Shown here: positions 54,562 through 61,103 of the stretch, piece after piece | Numbering within the stretch: position 1 is the stretch's first letter | Layout: every line of letters starts with the position of its first letter | Assembly (NCBI RefSeq): GCF_900107595.1 | Contig: NZ_FNQF01000006.1 | Location: forward strand, 62,001 to 126,000 | Direction of reading: 5' to 3' | DNA: 64,000 nucleotides | Origin: Psychroflexus halocasei | GTDB taxonomy: Bacteria; Bacteroidota; Bacteroidia; Flavobacteriales; Flavobacteriaceae | Made by a program: the position numbers and the translations under genes | The notes under the pieces: generated by a model | Database searches by the model: none | What the model saw: the letters and a program-made list of their open reading frames with translations, nothing else | Told to the model about the DNA's origin: nothing

Positions 54562-55532
54562 TTTATTTGTGTTGAAATATGAAAAATGGCGTCACCTTGA
54601 TAAACAATCGGTGCTTGATTAACATTGATGAGGTAGCCATTGTTTGTGGCTCTAACTTTATGTTGTAAACTGCCATAAGCATCTGTAATATAGGCAATAA
54701 TCTGACCTTTGTCAACATATTCACCAACAGCGATTTCTGGATGAAAAAGACCGCTGTATTTAGCACGGATCCATTTTGTTTTTGTGATGAATTTACTTTT
54801 TTCTTCTTGATTTGGCGCCTCAATTTTCAGACTTAACATATTCAGGTGATTCAAAATTCGTTTGACACCTTCAACACCATGTGCTGTGATTTCTTTATTT
54901 CTATCTAAAGATTTTCCTCCCTCAAAAAGTAGAATAGGAATATTTTTTTTCTCACACATTGCTCGGTATGAATTTTTTAGTGTTTTAGAATAAACTGTGA
55001 AAGGTGCGTTGAAAATAGACGCAAGCTCATCAAACTGCGGATTGTTTTCTGTAATTCGGATTTGAGCTGCGTTAAATCGACTTGCGCCACCTGTATGAAA
55101 ATCTAAACAATAGTCGGCAATGGGTAAAATATCTTCTGAAAATCTAAAAGCTAAACGACTTGCTAAAGCGCCTTTTTTAGTTCCTGGAAACATACGATTA
55201 AGATCGCGACCATCAGGAAATTGGCGTGACAAATTTAGAAAACCAAAAACATTGATGACTGGCAAACAAATAATTGTACCGCATTTTGGTTTGTTGATAC
55301 CCTTTGCAACAACCTGTCTGACAACTTCAACACCATTAATTTCATCGCCGTGAATACCAGCAGTGATAAGAACAACAGGGCCTTTTCGCTTAGCACGATG
55401 AATGATGACGGGAACTTCAACGGCAGTGTTTGTGTAAAGTTTAGCTGTGTTAAAATTTATTCTGGCTTTTTGACCAGGCAATATTTCATGATCTAAAATA
55501 TGCAAGATATTATGCTCGTCAATGTATGGCAT
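54558..55532 (-). CDS. Succinylglutamate desuccinylase/aspartoacylase-family deacylase
   Basis: A 324-residue M14-like zinc deacylase of the AstE/ASPA family. The zinc motif is GIHGDEINGVEV (His61, Glu64), with a further His in LDFHTGG. The C-terminal 60 residues look like a lipoyl/biotinyl-type beta domain (VDKGQIIAYI ... GDAIFHIS). AstE itself acts on N-succinylglutamate; in the RimK context the substrate may be a glutamate-modified peptide or metabolite. It overlaps the cyclo-ligase by 4 bp and is 2 bp after rimK. Confidence 0.85.
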   Translation of the reverse strand: MPYIDEHNILHILDHEILPGQKARINFNTAKLYTNTAVEVPVIIHRAKRKGPVVLITAGIHGDEINGVEVVRQVVAKGINKPKCGTIICLPVINVFGFLNLSRQFPDGRDLNRMFPGTKKGALASRLAFRFSEDILPIADYCLDFHTGGASRFNAAQIRITENNPQFDELASIFNAPFTVYSKTLKNSYRAMCEKKNIPILLFEGGKSLDRNKEITAHGVEGVKRILNHLNMLSLKIEAPNQEEKSKFITKTKWIRAKYSGLFHPEIAVGEYVDKGQIIAYITDAYGSLQHKVRATNNGYLINVNQAPIVYQGDAIFHISTQIK

Positions 55533-55534
55533 AT

Positions 55535-56407
55535 TTACACATTCTTTTCTATGTACTGGATAATGCTTTTTGCAATATCTTTTCCAGTCGCTTTCTCAAT
55601 GCCTTCAAGTCCTGGCGAAGAATTAACTTCAAGAATTAAAGGACCACGTGAACTTTGAATAAGATCAACTCCAGCAACCGCCAAACGCATGGCTTTCGCA
55701 GCTCGGATAGCAGCAATTTCTTCTTCATCTGAAAGTTCAACGACTTCAGCAGAACCACCCTGATGTAAATTTGATCTGAACTCACCTTCTTTTCCCTGTC
55801 GCTTCATCGCACCAACCACGTGACCATCAACAACAAAAACACGAATGTCAGCACCTTTTGCTTCTTCAATAAACTCTTGAACTATCACTCTTGCTTTTAA
55901 ACCATTAAAGGCTTCAATGACAGATTTAGCTGCATTTTTTGTTTCTGCTAACACCACACCCAAACCTTGTGTGCCTTCAAGTAACTTCACAACTAAAGGT
56001 GTTCCGCCAACATGATCAATCAAACCTTCAACATCACGAGAGTAATTGGTGAAAACCGTTTTTGGTAAACCAATTTTAGCACGTGACAAGACTTGCAAGC
56101 TTCTCAATTTATCTCTACTTCTCACAAGTGCCTCAGAATCGGTTGTTGAAAAAGCGCCCATCATTTCAAACTGTCTGACAACTGCTGTACCGAAGTAAGT
56201 GACCGATGCTCCAATACGCGGAATTATCGCATCAGTATCAGTGATGTAATCACCTTTATAATAAATATTTGGTTTGCGCTTTTCGATCACTAAATCACAT
56301 TTAAGGTGATCAATGACTTGAACATTGTGTTTGCGTTTTTCGGCTGCTTCAACTAAACGTCTTGTCGAATATAAATTCTGGTTTCTTGATAAAATTTTAA
56401 TATTCAT
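55535..56407 (-). CDS. rimK: RimK family ATP-grasp glutamate ligase
   Basis: A 290-residue ATP-grasp ligase with the RimK core: [32 protein letters not shown] (ATP loop), and [19 protein letters not shown] at the metal site. E. coli RimK adds Glu residues to the C-terminus of ribosomal protein bS6. The immediate neighbours (retropepsin-like protease, AstE-like deacylase) suggest a reversible or processed modification. It overlaps the protease gene by 4 bp. Confidence 0.92.
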   Translation of the reverse strand: MNIKILSRNQNLYSTRRLVEAAEKRKHNVQVIDHLKCDLVIEKRKPNIYYKGDYITDTDAIIPRIGASVTYFGTAVVRQFEMMGAFSTTDSEALVRSRDKLRSLQVLSRAKIGLPKTVFTNYSRDVEGLIDHVGGTPLVVKLLEGTQGLGVVLAETKNAAKSVIEAFNGLKARVIVQEFIEEAKGADIRVFVVDGHVVGAMKRQGKEGEFRSNLHQGGSAEVVELSDEEEIAAIRAAKAMRLAVAGVDLIQSSRGPLILEVNSSPGLEGIEKATGKDIAKSIIQYIEKNV

Positions 56408-56826
56408 GCTTGGGCTTTAAATGAGAGATTGTTTAAATCTGTATCAACGATAAATTTCTTATTAAGGAATTTTCTACCAATCAAAACAGGATTTTTCATC
56501 GTTGAACGATCTGTTAATGAAAGAGAAATTTGATATGTTTTCTGAAATAATTCTATTTTTGATTTGATTTGATAGCGTTCTTCTACACCACCATTACTGC
56601 TTTTTACCTTTATTTTTTTATAATTATTAATGACAAGAGATTGATAATTTATTTTTTTATTTTTAGAGTCAATAAATCTACAATGCAATTGACCGTTGAT
56701 TTCTTTAAAATCATCGCAATGTATTGAAGACGTATAAGCACCTGTGTCAATCTTGATCGCGACTTGTTGTAAACCTAATTCTGGAAAGTTGGCGATATCT
56801 TTTCTGCCGATTATTTTTTTAGCCAT
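56404..56826 (-). CDS. Retropepsin-like aspartic protease (RimB/PF05618 type)
   Basis: A 140-residue protein often called ATP-dependent zinc protease. It carries the aspartic protease signature Asp27-Thr28-Gly29 in [11 protein letters not shown], and the hydrophobic-hydrophobic-Gly partner in VLIGRKFL near the C-terminus, so a homodimeric retropepsin-like fold is expected. In pseudomonads a relative, RimB, is encoded with RimK and acts with it. It is the first gene of the operon. Confidence 0.85.
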   Translation of the reverse strand: MAKKIIGRKDIANFPELGLQQVAIKIDTGAYTSSIHCDDFKEINGQLHCRFIDSKNKKINYQSLVINNYKKIKVKSSNGGVEERYQIKSKIELFQKTYQISLSLTDRSTMKNPVLIGRKFLNKKFIVDTDLNNLSFKAQA

Positions 56827-56843
56827 ATTGCAAATTACAAAAT

Positions 56844-56851
56844 CAAATGTA
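56844..56851 (-). promoter_or_regulatory. -7 promoter element for the retropepsin-rimK operon
   Basis: TACATTTG read leftward matches TAnnTTTG and lies 17 bp before the ATG of the protease gene. Confidence 0.6.
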
Positions 56852-56901
56852 AGACAGAATTTAAAATAAATATTATCTTTAAAATAAAAAATTCAAAATT
56901 C

Positions 56902-57327
56902 ATGACAAAAGATTTATATACATCAGACTCTGCTAAAATGCGCTTTTATCATTTCGCAAATTTAGTAAGTCTTGCTGCCTCAGATGGTCAAATCACAGAA
57001 CTTGAAGAAAATTTATTGCGCCGCTTTAAGCGAAAGCTTAGCATCAGTGATTCAGATTATGAGAAGATTATGAAAGATCCTTCAGGCTATTCTATTCTTT
57101 CAATCGGTTCAAAAGATCAGAGATTAGAGTATTTATATGATTTGCTAAAAGTTATTTATGTTGATGGAACGATGGATGAAGTTGAAGCCTTATTGATTAG
57201 ACGTTATGCAATTGGCCTTGGTTATAGCGATGTTCAAGCTTCTGAAATTTTAAAGAAATCAATTAAATTATTTAGCGGTGCTTTTTCTTTTGACGCTTAT
57301 CAAAACTATATTGAAAACGATTTTTAA
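56902..57327 (+). CDS. TerB-like helical protein
   Basis: A 141-residue, all-helical acidic protein with the TerB-type pattern: FANLVSLAASDGQITELEENLL and a later matching VIYVDGTMDEVEALLIRRYA, each placing Asp/Gly/Glu in a metal-binding-like turn. TerB proteins are known from tellurite operons, but no other ter gene is near, so a general stress or membrane-contact role is as likely. It diverges from the rimK operon. Confidence 0.75.
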   Translation: MTKDLYTSDSAKMRFYHFANLVSLAASDGQITELEENLLRRFKRKLSISDSDYEKIMKDPSGYSILSIGSKDQRLEYLYDLLKVIYVDGTMDEVEALLIRRYAIGLGYSDVQASEILKKSIKLFSGAFSFDAYQNYIENDF

Positions 57328-57343
57328 GATTTATTGTCAAACA

Positions 57344-57381
57344 AAAAAGCTGTCTTTTTTTAATTGAAAAGACAGCTTTTT
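57344..57381. terminator. Bidirectional terminator between the TerB-like gene and serS
   Basis: A 14-bp perfect stem (AAAAGCTGTCTTTT with AAAAGACAGCTTTT) has A and T runs on the two sides and can serve both convergent genes. Confidence 0.85.
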
Positions 57382-57405
57382 GTTTTCTGTATTTTTACAA
57401 GAAGA

Positions 57406-58677
57406 TTATTTAATCCATTCAAAACCTGTATAAGGCACTAATACTTCAGGTATTTTGATACCTTCATCAGTTTGACAATTTTCTAGAAGCCCTGCAATAA
57501 CTCGTGGTAATGCGAGTGAGCTTCCGTTAAGTGTATGGACTAATTCTTTTTTCTTGTCTTTATTTTTATATCTAATTTTTAAACGGTTTGCTTGAAAAGT
57601 TTCGAAATTTGAAACAGAAGAAATCTCCAACCAACGCTCTTGGGCTGTTGAATATAATTCAAAATCATAGGTTAAAGCAGATGTAAAACCTAGGTCGCCT
57701 CCACATAACCTTAAAATACGATAAGGTAATTTAAGCTCTTTCAAAATGCCTTTAACGTGTTCAACCATTTCATCTAAAACTTTGTAAGAATTTTCAGGTT
57801 TTACTACATTTACGAGTTCAACTTTGTCAAATTGGTGAAGTCTGTTAAGTCCTCTAACGTGTGCACCATAGCTTCCAGCTTCTCTTCTAAAGCAAGGTGT
57901 GTAGGTTGTCATTTGTATAGGTAGCTTTTTTTCTTCAAGCAAATCATTACGGTAAATATTTGTCAGCGGCACCTCAGAAGTTGGGATAAGGTATAAATCG
58001 TCCCCTGTAACATGATACATTTGTCCTTCTTTGTCAGGAAGCTGTCCAGTTCCGTAACCAGATTCTTCGTTAACTAAAAGCGGAACTTGTAGTTCGCTGT
58101 AGCCAGCTTCGGTGTTTTTATCGAGGAAATAACTGATTAAAGCTCTTTGTAAACGCGCGCCTTTTCCTTTAAAAACAGGAAAACCAGCACCGGTAATTTT
58201 ATTACCAAGCTCAAAATCAATTAAGTCATATTTTTTGGCCAACTCCCAATGCGGAAGTGCTTTTTTAGACAATTCAGGAACTTTACCTTCTTTAAAAATC
58301 TCAACATTATCTTCTTCATCTTGACCAGCTGGAACAGAATCATGAGGAACGTTGGGCACTTGGTAAAGTAACTCTTGTAAATCTTCAGAAATTTCGCTCA
58401 TTTGTTGAGACAACACTTTAGAATCATCTTTTAATTGAGTTGTTTTTTCTTTCAGTTGATTAGCTTTTTCAGTTTCACCTTCTTTAAAAAGTTGACCGAT
58501 TTGTTTGGACAAATTGTTAGATTGTGACAGAATTTCATCAAGTTGAACTTGCGTTGAACGTCTTTCTTCATCTAGACGAAGAATGTCGTCAAAAATTTCT
58601 TTCGCGTCAAAATTTCTTTTCTTAAGCGCCTCGCAATAAGCGTCTTTGTTGGCTTTAATGTTTTTAACTTCTAACAT
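57406..58677 (-). CDS. serS: Seryl-tRNA synthetase
   Basis: A 423-residue class II synthetase charging tRNA-Ser. The N-terminal coiled-coil arm covers about residues 25-105, and the catalytic core has class II motifs 2 and 3 (TPCFRREAGSYG; NGSSLALPRVIAGLLEN). The ATG at 58677 (MLEVKNIK) matches relatives; the in-frame ATG at 58740 lies 2 bp from the -7 promoter element and is therefore not usable for the normal transcript. Confidence 0.96.
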   Translation of the reverse strand: MLEVKNIKANKDAYCEALKKRNFDAKEIFDDILRLDEERRSTQVQLDEILSQSNNLSKQIGQLFKEGETEKANQLKEKTTQLKDDSKVLSQQMSEISEDLQELLYQVPNVPHDSVPAGQDEEDNVEIFKEGKVPELSKKALPHWELAKKYDLIDFELGNKITGAGFPVFKGKGARLQRALISYFLDKNTEAGYSELQVPLLVNEESGYGTGQLPDKEGQMYHVTGDDLYLIPTSEVPLTNIYRNDLLEEKKLPIQMTTYTPCFRREAGSYGAHVRGLNRLHQFDKVELVNVVKPENSYKVLDEMVEHVKGILKELKLPYRILRLCGGDLGFTSALTYDFELYSTAQERWLEISSVSNFETFQANRLKIRYKNKDKKKELVHTLNGSSLALPRVIAGLLENCQTDEGIKIPEVLVPYTGFEWIK

Positions 58678-58741
58678 GTTTTGTCTATTAATTTCTAATA
58701 ATGAATTGATAAATTTTAGTTTACCAAAAATTCCAGTCATG

Positions 58742-58749
58742 CAAATTTA
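58742..58749 (-). promoter_or_regulatory. -7 promoter element for serS
   Basis: TAAATTTG read leftward matches TAnnTTTG. The position decides the serS start in favour of 58677. Confidence 0.6.
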
Positions 58750-58836
58750 GCAAATCGATATATATGGGCAATTATTTTGAAACTTATAAAAGCTTAATTT
58801 TGAAGCGTTTTAAGATTGTATTTTATACACATTAAC

Positions 58837-58844
58837 TATATTTG
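58837..58844 (+). promoter_or_regulatory. -7 promoter element for the serine hydrolase
   Basis: TATATTTG matches TAnnTTTG and lies 25 bp before the ATG at 58870. Confidence 0.65.
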
Positions 58845-58869
58845 GCTTCTCTTAAAGAAAAAATTGTCT

Positions 58870-60123
58870 ATGAGTTTAGGTTTTTTAAGCTCAAAAAAGC
58901 TGTTTACAGTATCGCTTGTTGTCGGCTTTTTTGTTATTATTAATTACGCGTTTTCAAGTCATCCTTCTTCAGAAAATAACAGTTTTACTGTGATGCATAC
59001 AGACGTAGATTCTGTTGCAATTGCAGATATTGCTAAATCTGTAAAAGTTGAAAAATCTAAAGTAAGTTATAAAGAAGAGCTTGCTGTTGATATTGCTCAG
59101 GTTTCTGAGAAACTGAAAACTAAAGCGAATCGGTTGAGGTTTAACGGCTCTTTGTTGATCGCTTATAAAGATCAAGTTATTTTTGACTCATCTTATGGGT
59201 ATAAAGATCCGATTAATAAAACAGAAATAGATTCATCAACATCATTTGAGTTAGCATCAGTGAGTAAACAATTTACTGCAGCAGCCATAATGAAGCTTTA
59301 TGATGATGAATTATTAGACTTAAATGAAAGTGTAACAACTTATTTGTCTGGGTTTAAATTTCCTGAATTAACCGTTAAAGATTTATTGAAACATAGATCT
59401 GGCTTATGGAATTATATGTATATGACTGAAGCTTATTGGAAAAAAGATAAAGCGCCTAACAATTTTGATGTTGTTAAGCTTGTCAATCAGCACCAAACGA
59501 GTTTGAGTTTTAGACCAGGTTCTAGATTTAAGTATAACAATACCAATTATGTGCTTTTAGCAGCTATTGTTGAAAGTGTTTCAGGAACAAATTTTGAAGA
59601 TTATTTAGAAGAAGAATTCTTTAAACCGCTCAACATTAATGAAACTTATGTTGGACTTGAGAATAGAGATTTGGATAATGTAGCGAAGGCTTATCAAGCT
59701 TATGGGCGTGGTTATGTTAAATTAGCGCCTAGTTTCCATAATGGAGCTGTTGGTGATAAAGGTGTTTATGCATCTGCTGATAACTTGTGGAGATGGTTTA
59801 AAGCAATTAAAAATGCAGAAATTTTAAAGCCAGAAACTGTTGATTTAATGTTCAACTCTGATGAGTTTGATTTTTACAAGTATGGCATTGGTTACCGCAC
59901 TAAAAAAGATCAAGATAAAAGAATTATTTATCACAACGGTATATGGGATGGTTACAGAAATGGCTTAACATTTGTCCCTGATGAAGACTTAGTTGTGATT
60001 ACATTAAGCAATACTCAAAACAGAAATAAACGTTACTTTCAAAGCTACGTGATTGATAAACTTGAGGACGTGATTAAAAATTACGAACTAACGACTGAAA
60101 AACTTGTTGAAGAAAAGATTTAA
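58870..60123 (+). CDS. Beta-lactamase-family serine hydrolase (class C-like / PBP4*-type)
   Basis: A 417-residue serine hydrolase with one N-terminal membrane or signal helix (about 11-27). The catalytic motifs are SVSK at 130-133, YNN at 222-224 and HNG at 355-357. This is the class C beta-lactamase/DD-peptidase/esterase superfamily. The YNN variant instead of YAN/YSN and the lone position make an antibiotic-resistance role unlikely; a peptidase or esterase role is more probable. The ATG at 58870 is downstream of the promoter. Confidence 0.88.
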   Translation: MSLGFLSSKKLFTVSLVVGFFVIINYAFSSHPSSENNSFTVMHTDVDSVAIADIAKSVKVEKSKVSYKEELAVDIAQVSEKLKTKANRLRFNGSLLIAYKDQVIFDSSYGYKDPINKTEIDSSTSFELASVSKQFTAAAIMKLYDDELLDLNESVTTYLSGFKFPELTVKDLLKHRSGLWNYMYMTEAYWKKDKAPNNFDVVKLVNQHQTSLSFRPGSRFKYNNTNYVLLAAIVESVSGTNFEDYLEEEFFKPLNINETYVGLENRDLDNVAKAYQAYGRGYVKLAPSFHNGAVGDKGVYASADNLWRWFKAIKNAEILKPETVDLMFNSDEFDFYKYGIGYRTKKDQDKRIIYHNGIWDGYRNGLTFVPDEDLVVITLSNTQNRNKRYFQSYVIDKLEDVIKNYELTTEKLVEEKI

Positions 60124-60154
60124 TCAATTTTATTTTTTTATTCAAAAATAATTC

Positions 60155-60162
60155 TACATTTG
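60155..60162 (+). promoter_or_regulatory. -7 promoter element of the phhA leader transcript
   Basis: TACATTTG matches TAnnTTTG. The expected transcription start, a few bases downstream, almost coincides with the ATG of the leader peptide at 60171, so the leader would be nearly leaderless. Confidence 0.7.
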
Positions 60163-60170
60163 CTTAAGCA

Positions 60171-60236
60171 ATGACAAATTTTACAATGACATATTATTAC
60201 TATTCTTCAATTCTGAAATCCAGAGTCGGTAGGTAG
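60171..60236 (+). CDS. Tyrosine-rich leader peptide (21 residues)
   Basis: A short ORF beginning MTNFTMT, followed by four consecutive Tyr codons (60192-60203: tat tat tac tat), and ending RVGR then TAG. It has a promoter just upstream and an intrinsic terminator 27 bp after its stop, in front of the aromatic amino acid hydroxylase gene. This is the typical setting of a leader peptide in ribosome-mediated attenuation, with Tyr-tRNA as the sensed species. The protein itself is not expected to have another function. Confidence 0.75.
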   Translation: MTNFTMTYYYYSSILKSRVGR

Positions 60237-60299
60237 TACAATAAATTTAAAAATATATTCACCAAATCCCGATTCATAACGAATCGGGATTTTTTTATT
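60223..60299 (+). promoter_or_regulatory. Tyr attenuator: antiterminator segment plus terminator upstream of phhA
   Basis: GAGTCGG (60223-60229), which lies inside the leader ORF 20 nt past the Tyr codons, can pair with CCGATTC (60269-60275) in the left arm of the terminator (seven pairs, one G-U). A ribosome stalled at Tyr codons would leave it free, blocking the terminator; a ribosome reaching the stop at 60234 would cover it and let the terminator form. A possible extension is GGT 60232-60234 with ACC 60261-60263. The mechanism is inferred. Confidence 0.65.
60264..60298 (+). terminator. Intrinsic terminator upstream of phhA (attenuator)
   Basis: A perfect 12-bp stem (AAATCCCGATTC with GAATCGGGATTT, loop ATAAC) is followed by a T-run and lies 12 bp before the phhA ATG. 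A terminator directly ahead of a gene implies conditional read-through. Confidence 0.9.
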
Positions 60300-60309
60300 T
60301 ACAATAGTT

Positions 60310-61038
60310 ATGATACAAGACATGAACACTTACACAGCTGATGATTTATGGGTTTGGAACAAACTCTTCCAGCGTCAATTAGAAAACATTCCAAACAAAG
60401 CAAGTGAAACATATCTTGAAGCAGTTGATGTGATGAAACCAGTTTTAAATGCGGATGAATTACCAGATTTTAGCAAGCTTGGAGAGTGGTTTAAAGATTC
60501 AACTTCATGGTCTTTAGAAGTTGTCCCAGGCTTGATAGAAGTCGAGGATTTCTTCAAACTCCTAGCTCAAAAGAAATTTTGTTCATCGACGTGGTTGCGC
60601 AGTAAAGACTCTTTAGATTATTTGGAAGAGCCTGATATGTTTCATGATATTTTTGGTCATGTACCATTATTGAGTAATTCTATTTTTTCAGCTTTTATGC
60701 AAGAATTTGCACAATTAGGCTGTGATTTTATCAATGATAAAGAGAAAATAAAACAACTTCAACGCCTGTATTGGTTTACCATTGAGTTTGGTGTGATTAA
60801 AGAAAACGGAATCATCAAATCTTATGGTGCAGGAATCTTATCTTCTTTTGGAGAGACCAATCAAATTGCCGAGTTGAAAGCTAATTTTCATCCTTTTGAA
60901 ATGGATACAATTTTGCAAAAAGAATTCAGAACTGATGTAATGCAAGAAGATTACTTTGTAATTGACTCTTATGAGCAGTTATTTGAGAGTTTGCAACAAC
61001 TTAAAAAAGAATGGAAGGATCAAATGGTTTTAGCCTAA
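60310..61038 (+). CDS. phhA: Aromatic amino acid hydroxylase (phenylalanine 4-monooxygenase type)
   Basis: A 242-residue pterin-dependent iron hydroxylase, the catalytic core only, converting Phe to Tyr. The iron ligands are His112 and His117 (MFHDIFGHVPLL) and Glu159 (WFTIEFG). No N-terminal ACT domain is present, as usual in bacteria. Tryptophan or tyrosine hydroxylation cannot be excluded from sequence alone, but the Tyr-codon attenuator ahead of it favours Tyr production. No pterin carbinolamine dehydratase gene is adjacent. A terminator follows. Confidence 0.92.
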   Translation: MIQDMNTYTADDLWVWNKLFQRQLENIPNKASETYLEAVDVMKPVLNADELPDFSKLGEWFKDSTSWSLEVVPGLIEVEDFFKLLAQKKFCSSTWLRSKDSLDYLEEPDMFHDIFGHVPLLSNSIFSAFMQEFAQLGCDFINDKEKIKQLQRLYWFTIEFGVIKENGIIKSYGAGILSSFGETNQIAELKANFHPFEMDTILQKEFRTDVMQEDYFVIDSYEQLFESLQQLKKEWKDQMVLA

Positions 61039-61042
61039 AATA

Positions 61043-61080
61043 AAAAATCCCGACTTTCTCATTTGGAAGTCGGGATTTTT
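61043..61080. terminator. Terminator after phhA
   Basis: A 14-bp stem (AAAAATCCCGACTT with AAGTCGGGATTTTT) has A and T runs on its two sides and serves phhA and the convergent metalloprotease gene. Its core AAATCCCGA is the same as in the attenuator terminator. Confidence 0.88.
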
Positions 61081-61103
61081 AACAATCAAATAATCATGAA
61101 TAA

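Noticed and set aside
56902-57327. Tellurite-resistance or stress island
   Set aside because: Only a single TerB-like gene is present; no terA, terC, terD or terZ homologue is nearby.
58870-60123. Antibiotic-resistance beta-lactamase
   Set aside because: The motifs show only the wider serine hydrolase superfamily; the gene is in a housekeeping setting with no mobile-element signs.
60264-60298. The hairpin before phhA as the terminator of the serine hydrolase gene
   Set aside because: It lies 141 bp past that stop codon and is separated from it by a promoter element and the leader ORF, so it belongs to the phhA leader. It could still stop read-through from upstream.
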